Shown piece after piece: positions 23,982-28,151 of a DNA stretch of 28,151 bases. Source of the stretch: an uncultured Lachnospiraceae bacterium (lineage in GTDB: Bacteria > Bacillota > Clostridia > Lachnospirales > Lachnospiraceae); contig CAJUIM010000038.1 in NCBI GenBank assembly GCA_910586275.1, positions 1 through 28,151 on the forward strand, read 5' to 3'. The notes under the pieces were generated by a model. That model saw nothing but the letters and a program-made list of their open reading frames with translations, was not told where the DNA came from and did not search any database. The translations under genes and the position numbers were made by a program. The first letter of the stretch is position 1. Each line of letters opens with the position of its first letter.

Positions 23982-24722
23982 CTATATAGCCATTCCTCCG
24001 TCTACGGAAATCACTTGTCCCGTAATATAAGATGCCTTCTCACTGGCAAGAAATGCTACGGTTTCGGCAATATCCCGCGGAGTCCCTACACGTTTCAGCG
24101 GTATTTGCGAGATAACTGCCTCCTTTGCCCCCTCGCTCATGGCCTGTGTCATGTCCGTATCCACATAGCCGGGCGCTACAGCATTTACGGTTATGTTCCT
24201 GCTGGCCAATTCTTTAGCCATGCTCTTTGTCAGCCCGATCACCCCGGCCTTGGAAGCCGCATAATTAACCTGCCCCGCATTGCCCAATACACCCGAAACC
24301 GAAGACAGATTAATGATTCTCCCCGCTCTCTGTTTCAGAAAGGCACGGTACATATGCTTAATCGTATGGAACGTCCCCTTCAGATTTGTATCTATCACTG
24401 CATCGAAATCCTCTTCCGACATTTTAATTACCAGATTGTCCTTCGTAATCCCGGCATTATTCACCAAAATGTCAATATGCCCGAATTCTGCCAACATATC
24501 CGCAACCATTTTTCCGCAAGCGTCATAGTCTGCCACCGAACACTGCACTGCTGCCGCTTTTCTTCCCATCGCCTTGATTTCTTCCGCCACGGCCGCCGCT
24601 TTTTCCGCCGAACCGTTATAATTAACTATCACATCCGCCCCATATTCCGCAAGCGTCAGTGCGATTTCCCTTCCAATCCCTCTGCTTGCCCCTGTTACCA
24701 AAGCCACTTTTCCTTCCAACAT
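23982..24722 (-). CDS. fabG: 3-oxoacyl-ACP reductase
   Basis: This short-chain dehydrogenase reduces 3-ketoacyl-ACP with NADPH. The 246-residue length is standard. Visible motifs are the Rossmann loop GASRGIG (11-17), NNAG (88-91), and the catalytic Ser141 (NLSSVSG), Tyr154 and Lys158 (YAASKAG). The C-terminus GQVISVDGGMAI is typical. It begins 11 bases after fabD and is 33 bases before fabF, so these genes are tightly coupled. Confidence 0.97.
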   Translation of the reverse strand: MLEGKVALVTGASRGIGREIALTLAEYGADVIVNYNGSAEKAAAVAEEIKAMGRKAAAVQCSVADYDACGKMVADMLAEFGHIDILVNNAGITKDNLVIKMSEEDFDAVIDTNLKGTFHTIKHMYRAFLKQRAGRIINLSSVSGVLGNAGQVNYAASKAGVIGLTKSMAKELASRNITVNAVAPGYVDTDMTQAMSEGAKEAVISQIPLKRVGTPRDIAETVAFLASEKASYITGQVISVDGGMAI

Positions 24723-24733
24723 TATAATTACTC

Positions 24734-25639
24734 CTATAATTTATCTAAATCTTCCACTTTTTCTATATTAATAGCCTTTACATCCCTGCTGATCTTGCGC
24801 ATAAATCCTGTAAGTGTCTTTCCCGGCCCGATTTCCACAAAAGTATCCACACCATCCGCTATCATTTTCTCTATGCTCTGCTGCCATCTGACGGAAGAAG
24901 CCACCTGCCTTACCAGCAAATCCTTCACCTGGCTCTTATCCGTTACATAATCTGCCGTCACATTGGACAAATACGGAATTTTAATATCCTGAATTTCCGC
25001 TTCCGCAAGCGCTTCCCCCAGCTTATCCCCTGCGCCTTTCAGCATTTCGGAATGGAATGGCCCGCTGACCTTTAAGGGAACACACCTTTTCGCCCCTTCT
25101 TCCGTCAGTTTTTTCGCGGCCTCTGCCACGGCTTTTTCCTCCCCTGTTATCACAATCTGCCCTGGACAGTTATAATTTGCAATGCTTACAATCCCCTCCG
25201 TCTCCTCACACACCTTTTCGATTTGAGAAGCATCCAGTCCCAGCACCGCCGTCATGGCGCCCCCGGAAGGTACTGCCTCCTGCATATACAGTCCACGCTT
25301 CCTGATAATTTTAAATACATCCCGGACACCCATCACGCCCGCGGCCGCCAATGCACCATATTCACCCAGACTTAAGCCTGCTGTCACATCCGGCCGGAAT
25401 CCCCGTTCCTCAACTGCTTTCCACGCCGCTATCTCCATGGCAATCATGGCGATCTGAGTATATTCCGTAATATTTATCCTGTCATTTTCTTCAAAACAGA
25501 GAGCAGCCACGTCCAGCCCTGCCGCCTCACCCGCCAGTTCAAACATTTCCCTGCTCACTGCTATCCGATCGTAAAAGTCCTTTCCCATGCCGATATACTG
25601 TGACCCCTGCCCAGGAAAAATAAATGCAGTCTTTCCCAT
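24734..25639 (-). CDS. fabD: Malonyl-CoA:ACP transacylase
   Basis: FabD loads malonyl groups onto ACP. The 301-residue protein has FPGQGSQ (8-14), the nucleophile Ser90 in GLSLGEY, and His196 in GPFHSEM. It is preceded by a 143-base gap that holds a terminator-like hairpin (25696-25721) and a FabT-like palindrome (25663-25679). It therefore probably starts a second transcription unit of fabD-fabG-fabF-fabZ-(FabK-like)-fabH, rather than simply following fabK. Confidence 0.97.
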   Translation of the reverse strand: MGKTAFIFPGQGSQYIGMGKDFYDRIAVSREMFELAGEAAGLDVAALCFEENDRINITEYTQIAMIAMEIAAWKAVEERGFRPDVTAGLSLGEYGALAAAGVMGVRDVFKIIRKRGLYMQEAVPSGGAMTAVLGLDASQIEKVCEETEGIVSIANYNCPGQIVITGEEKAVAEAAKKLTEEGAKRCVPLKVSGPFHSEMLKGAGDKLGEALAEAEIQDIKIPYLSNVTADYVTDKSQVKDLLVRQVASSVRWQQSIEKMIADGVDTFVEIGPGKTLTGFMRKISRDVKAINIEKVEDLDKL

Positions 25640-25662
25640 ATCCCTAATTCCTTTCCCATATT

Positions 25663-25679
25663 ATTTTGAATATCAAACT
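25663..25679. promoter_or_regulatory. FabT-like operator upstream of fabD
   Basis: The minus strand reads AGTTTGATATTCAAAAT: TTTGA, three bases, TCAAA, with matching A/T flanks. It fits the FabT (MarR-family) box of Streptococcaceae, ANTTTGATTATCAAATT, at nearly all positions. It lies 24 bases before the fabD ATG. A clear -35/-10 pair was not found beside it, although TAATAT at 25658-25663 could be a -10. Confidence 0.65.
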
Positions 25680-25689
25680 ATTTATCTCT

Positions 25690-25721
25690 TAAAATGGAGG
25701 CCCAAACGGATACAGGCCCCC
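25690..25721 (-). terminator. Terminator-like hairpin between fabK and fabD
   Basis: On the minus strand GGGGGCC (25721-25715) can pair with GGCCTCC (25702-25696), seven pairs including one G-U, around a 12-base loop, followed by ATTTTAAG. It lies about 60 bases after the fabK stop. A second small dyad, GCATGC (25743-25748) with GCATGC (25756-25761), precedes it. It may fully or partly end the acpP-fabK transcript. Confidence 0.5.
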
Positions 25722-25782
25722 TATTCTTCACATCGCCGCCATGCATGCCTATACTGCATGCGGATAAAAAGCAAAACACGTT

Positions 25783-26724
25783 CTAGACAAACATTTTATT
25801 TCCGTATTTCAGCAGCCGCTCTGCCTCTTCGGTCATTCCCAAGATAATTTCCCTGCAGCTTTTTTCTTCTTTGATCAGCCCGGCAATCTGCCCTGCCATT
25901 ACAGTGCCGTTCACCACATCCCCATCCATCACTGCGCTTCTCAGAGTCCCCAAAGTCAGATGTTCCAACTGCTCAAAAGTTGCCCCATCCTGTTCCAGTT
26001 TCAGATACTCCCTCGTCATCTTATTACGGATGCAGCGGACCGGATGCCCAGTGCTTCTTCCGGTCACCTCAGAATCAATATCTTTTGCCGAAATTACTTT
26101 CTTTTTATAATTGCTATGTACGATAGACTCTTTCGCCGTCACAAATACCGTTCCCAGCTGCACAGCCTCCGCACCCAGCATCATAGCTGCGGCAAATCCT
26201 CTGCCGTCCGCAATCCCTCCGGCAGCCACTACAGGGATATTCACTGCATCCGCCACCTGCGGCACTAAGGTCATTGTCGTTGCCGCCCCGATATGGCCTC
26301 CGGATTCCGTCCCTTCCGCCACAACCGCATCCGCCCCTGCACGTTCCATCATCTTTGCCATAGCCACGCTGGCAACTACCGGAATGACTTTCACTCCGGC
26401 ATTTTTCCACATTTCCATGAATTTGCCCGGATTGCCTGCACCGGTTGTCACCACCTTTATGCCCTCTTCTACCACAATCTTGGCAACTTCTTCCGCATTA
26501 GGGTTCAGCAGCATAATATTCACGCCCACCGGCTTATCGGTCAGCTTCTTTGCCTCCCGTATCTGCTCCCTGACCACTTCCGGCGGTGCGCTTGCCGCAC
26601 CGATTAATCCAAGTCCGCCGGCTTCCGCTACCGCGGCCGCCAGATGATATTCCGCCACCCAAGCCATGCCGCCCTGTATCACCGGATACTCAATCCCAAG
26701 CAATTCGGTTATTCTCGTCTTCAT
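25783..26724 (-). CDS. fabK: Enoyl-ACP reductase II (FMN-dependent)
   Basis: FabK performs the last reduction of each elongation cycle, using NAD(P)H and FMN, and is not inhibited by triclosan. From MKTRITELLG the protein is 313 residues, with PVIQGGMAWVA (14-24), VTTGAGNPG (92-100), GTESGGHIG with His144, and the VVAAGGIADGRG phosphate loop. His144 has the same number as the catalytic histidine described for Streptococcus pneumoniae FabK, which supports the start at 26724 over the in-frame ATG at 26736. It follows acpP after a 97-base gap with a small hairpin. No FabI or FabL is seen. Confidence 0.95.
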   Translation of the reverse strand: MKTRITELLGIEYPVIQGGMAWVAEYHLAAAVAEAGGLGLIGAASAPPEVVREQIREAKKLTDKPVGVNIMLLNPNAEEVAKIVVEEGIKVVTTGAGNPGKFMEMWKNAGVKVIPVVASVAMAKMMERAGADAVVAEGTESGGHIGAATTMTLVPQVADAVNIPVVAAGGIADGRGFAAAMMLGAEAVQLGTVFVTAKESIVHSNYKKKVISAKDIDSEVTGRSTGHPVRCIRNKMTREYLKLEQDGATFEQLEHLTLGTLRSAVMDGDVVNGTVMAGQIAGLIKEEKSCREIILGMTEEAERLLKYGNKMFV

Positions 26725-26764
26725 CTCTATACCCATGCCTTTTCACACCAAGTTGATTACTTTC

Positions 26765-26779
26765 CCGGTACCATACCGG
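26765..26779 (-). other. Small hairpin between acpP and fabK
   Basis: CCGGTA (26765-26770) and TACCGG (26774-26779) pair around a 3-base loop, and TT/AA pairs extend the stem past a one-base bulge. No T-run follows, so it is more likely to protect the acpP message or to reduce read-through than to terminate. ACP is needed in large excess over the enzymes. Confidence 0.45.
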
Positions 26780-26821
26780 AACACCTCCGAAAAGTACCTT
26801 ACGCCAAATATGAAATCGGCC

Positions 26822-27055
26822 TTACGCATCCACGCCCTTACTCTTCATATACTCAATTACCGCACCCACTGTCGTGATCTGCTCCAAATCTTCCGAAGGA
26901 ATTTCAATGCCATATTCCTCTTCAAAAGCCATTACCAATTCAAATAAATCCAAGGAATCTGCCCCTAGGTCATCCTTAAAAGAAGAATCTTCCGTAATCT
27001 CCACACCTTCCAAATTTAACTGTTCCTGAATAATTTCTTTTACTCTTTCCAGCAT
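26822..27055 (-). CDS. acpP: Acyl carrier protein
   Basis: This 77-residue acidic protein carries growing acyl chains on a phosphopantetheine arm attached to Ser34 of GADSLDLFELVMAFEE, the classic DSL motif. Length and charge are normal for bacterial ACP. AAAGGAG lies about eight bases before the ATG at 27055. It is the first gene of the cluster, directly behind a near-perfect sigma-A promoter overlapped by a FabT-like box, so its level is probably set by acyl-ACP-responsive repression. No ACP synthase (acpS) is in the window. Confidence 0.97.
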   Translation of the reverse strand: MLERVKEIIQEQLNLEGVEITEDSSFKDDLGADSLDLFELVMAFEEEYGIEIPSEDLEQITTVGAVIEYMKSKGVDA

Positions 27056-27087
27056 TGTATTATCTCCTTTAACCTATCGTTCTGAAT

Positions 27088-27104
27088 ATTTTGACATTCA
27101 AAGT
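27088..27104. promoter_or_regulatory. FabT-like operator overlapping the acpP promoter
   Basis: The minus strand reads ACTTTGAATGTCAAAAT, with TTTGA and TCAAA arms around a 3-base centre. It matches the FabT consensus of Streptococcaceae in both arms. It overlaps the edge of the -10 box and covers the expected transcription start, an ideal place for repression. A second copy lies at 25663-25679. Confidence 0.72.
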
Positions 27105-27130
27105 ATATTATTTCATTCTGTTTTTGTCAA
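27102..27130 (-). promoter_or_regulatory. Sigma-A promoter of acpP and the fatty acid synthesis cluster
   Basis: On the minus strand a perfect -35 TTGACA (27125-27130) and -10 TATACT (27102-27107) are separated by exactly 17 bases. The acpP ATG is about 47 bases beyond the -10. Confidence 0.9.
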
Positions 27131-27182
27131 TACATTTTTAGTGGGTTCTTAAATTAGTTTCGCCGTCTCTCTCCCTATATCC

Positions 27183-28028
27183 TCATTCCAACGCTGCATC
27201 CGAAAGCAACGCCTGATATATCTCCCGTTTCCCGACTCCCCGATCCTTCGCCACCAATTTCATCGCCTCTTTCCTATTTATCCCCTGCCCCTCATAATAC
27301 CGCATATGTTCCTCCAACGGAATTTCCAGCCACTCCTTTCGCTTTTCTTCCCGTTTCCCTGCAAGCCCCTTTCCTTCCAAAACAAGCACAAATTCCCCCC
27401 GCGGATCGTTTTCGCTGAAATAGGCGAGTGCATCGCCCAATGTCATAGGCATAACGGTTTCAAACTTCTTCGTCAGTTCCCGGCAGACCGTAACCCGACG
27501 ATTGCCCAAAGCTTCCTTTAAATCCTGCAGCAGCCGGCATAAATGATGGGGAGCCTCATATAAAATAATTGTCCTGCTTTCCTGTTCCAACTCCTTCAGC
27601 ACATCTTTTCTTTCCCGCTTATCCGCCGGAAGAAAACCTTCAAAGCAAAACCGCCTAGTACTCAATCCCGACAAAGTCAGCGCCGTAATGCAGGCTGCCG
27701 GCCCAGGCAGAGAAGTCACGGAAATCCCGGCCTCCTGACAAAGCGCCACCAAAGTCTCCCCCGGATCCGATATGGCCGGGGTGCCCGCATCCGTAATCAA
27801 TGCCACATCTTTTCCCTCTTGCATCTGCCCTATCAGATAATGCGCCTTTTCCACCCGGTTATACTCATGATAACTAGTCATCGGTGTCTTTATCTGAAAA
27901 TGGTTCAACAGCTTCATGCTATTCCTAGTATCCTCCGCCGCTATAAGATCCACATTCCGCAGCGTATCCAACACCCGAAAGGTCATATCATCCAAGTTGC
28001 CTATAGGCGTAGCACACAAATATAACAT
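27183..28028 (-). CDS. rsmI: 16S rRNA (cytidine-2'-O)-methyltransferase
   Basis: RsmI methylates the ribose of C1402 in 16S rRNA using S-adenosylmethionine. The 281-residue protein has the tetrapyrrole-methylase-like fold marks of the family: LYLCATPIGNLDDMTFR (2-18), AAEDTRNS (30-37), LITDAGTPAISDPG (77-90), and SLPGPAACITALTLSGL. The C-terminal DRGVGKREIYQALL segment is also typical. GGAGG precedes the ATG at 28028. It is transcribed toward acpP, with no clear terminator in the 127-base gap, so some read-through into the fab cluster is possible. Confidence 0.96.
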   Translation of the reverse strand: MLYLCATPIGNLDDMTFRVLDTLRNVDLIAAEDTRNSMKLLNHFQIKTPMTSYHEYNRVEKAHYLIGQMQEGKDVALITDAGTPAISDPGETLVALCQEAGISVTSLPGPAACITALTLSGLSTRRFCFEGFLPADKRERKDVLKELEQESRTIILYEAPHHLCRLLQDLKEALGNRRVTVCRELTKKFETVMPMTLGDALAYFSENDPRGEFVLVLEGKGLAGKREEKRKEWLEIPLEEHMRYYEGQGINRKEAMKLVAKDRGVGKREIYQALLSDAALE

Positions 28029-28120
28029 TTCCCTCTCCCTCCTTTATTCCCATACAGCCCGTCTCCAACCTCCCCCCATTTCACACCCTGTTCTATTGCA
28101 ATGTCATGATGCTGGGGTCA

Positions 28121-28142
28121 AAACATAGTGTTTTCTATGTTT
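28121..28142. repeat. Palindrome near the right edge
   Basis: AAACATAG (28121-28128) pairs with CTATGTTT (28135-28142) around a TGTTTT loop, with partial outer pairing in GTC/GAC-like flanks. It lies upstream of rsmI and may be a terminator for a gene beyond the edge or part of a dispersed repeat. The window ends nine bases later, so its full extent cannot be judged. Confidence 0.4.
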
Positions 28143-28151
28143 GAGTCTCCT

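Noticed and set aside
24015..24950. Long plus-strand open frame (311 codons) opposite fabG and fabD
   Set aside because: It lies antisense to clear fab genes, has a low-complexity His/Arg/Cys/Phe-rich composition and no family motif; it is a by-product of codon use on the real strand.

Overview
The window looks like chromosomal DNA of an anaerobic, Gram-positive, low-to-mid GC Firmicute, most likely a gut Lachnospiraceae or clostridial relative. The signs are a FabK-type fatty acid synthesis cluster, a sporulation gene (spmA), YesM/YesN-type sensing with LplA/LplB/LplC-type importers that lack their own ATPase, AGGAGG ribosome sites, and sigma-A promoters. Almost every gene is on the minus strand. 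No tRNA, rRNA or CRISPR array was seen.

Left edge (1-924): the C-terminal end of a probable transposase is followed by about 470 bases of AT-rich, hairpin-rich non-coding DNA. This DNA runs straight into a broken spmA, so a mobile element appears to have cut the sporulation gene.

Accessory region (1079-19824, read from right to left): a TRIC-type membrane protein, the YesM/YesN two-component system and a strong terminator come first. Next is an LplA-LplB-LplC importer operon that continues into an esterase, a Nif3-like protein and an HSL-type esterase. A foldback repeat and a perfect palindrome separate this from a beta-lactamase-fold serine hydrolase and a CE2/SGNH esterase, which end at a strong terminator. 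The last unit is an autoregulated LacI-type operon: regulator, binding protein, two permeases and a creatininase-family hydrolase. Two importers surround at least four esterase-type enzymes of different folds, none with a signal peptide. The window holds no glycoside hydrolase, sugar kinase or ABC ATPase. The simplest reading is uptake of acylated (for example acetylated) oligosaccharides or glycoconjugates, with ester removal in the cytosol.

Housekeeping region (20083-28028): a type II fatty acid synthesis cluster runs acpP-fabK-fabD-fabG-fabF-fabZ-(second FabK-like flavoprotein)-fabH, with a terminator after fabH. A near-consensus sigma-A promoter precedes acpP. Two 17-bp FabT-like palindromes lie upstream of acpP and of fabD, and a terminator-like hairpin sits between fabK and fabD, so the cluster is probably two separately controlled units. 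No acc genes and no regulator gene lie beside it. rsmI lies upstream, and the window ends in another palindrome.
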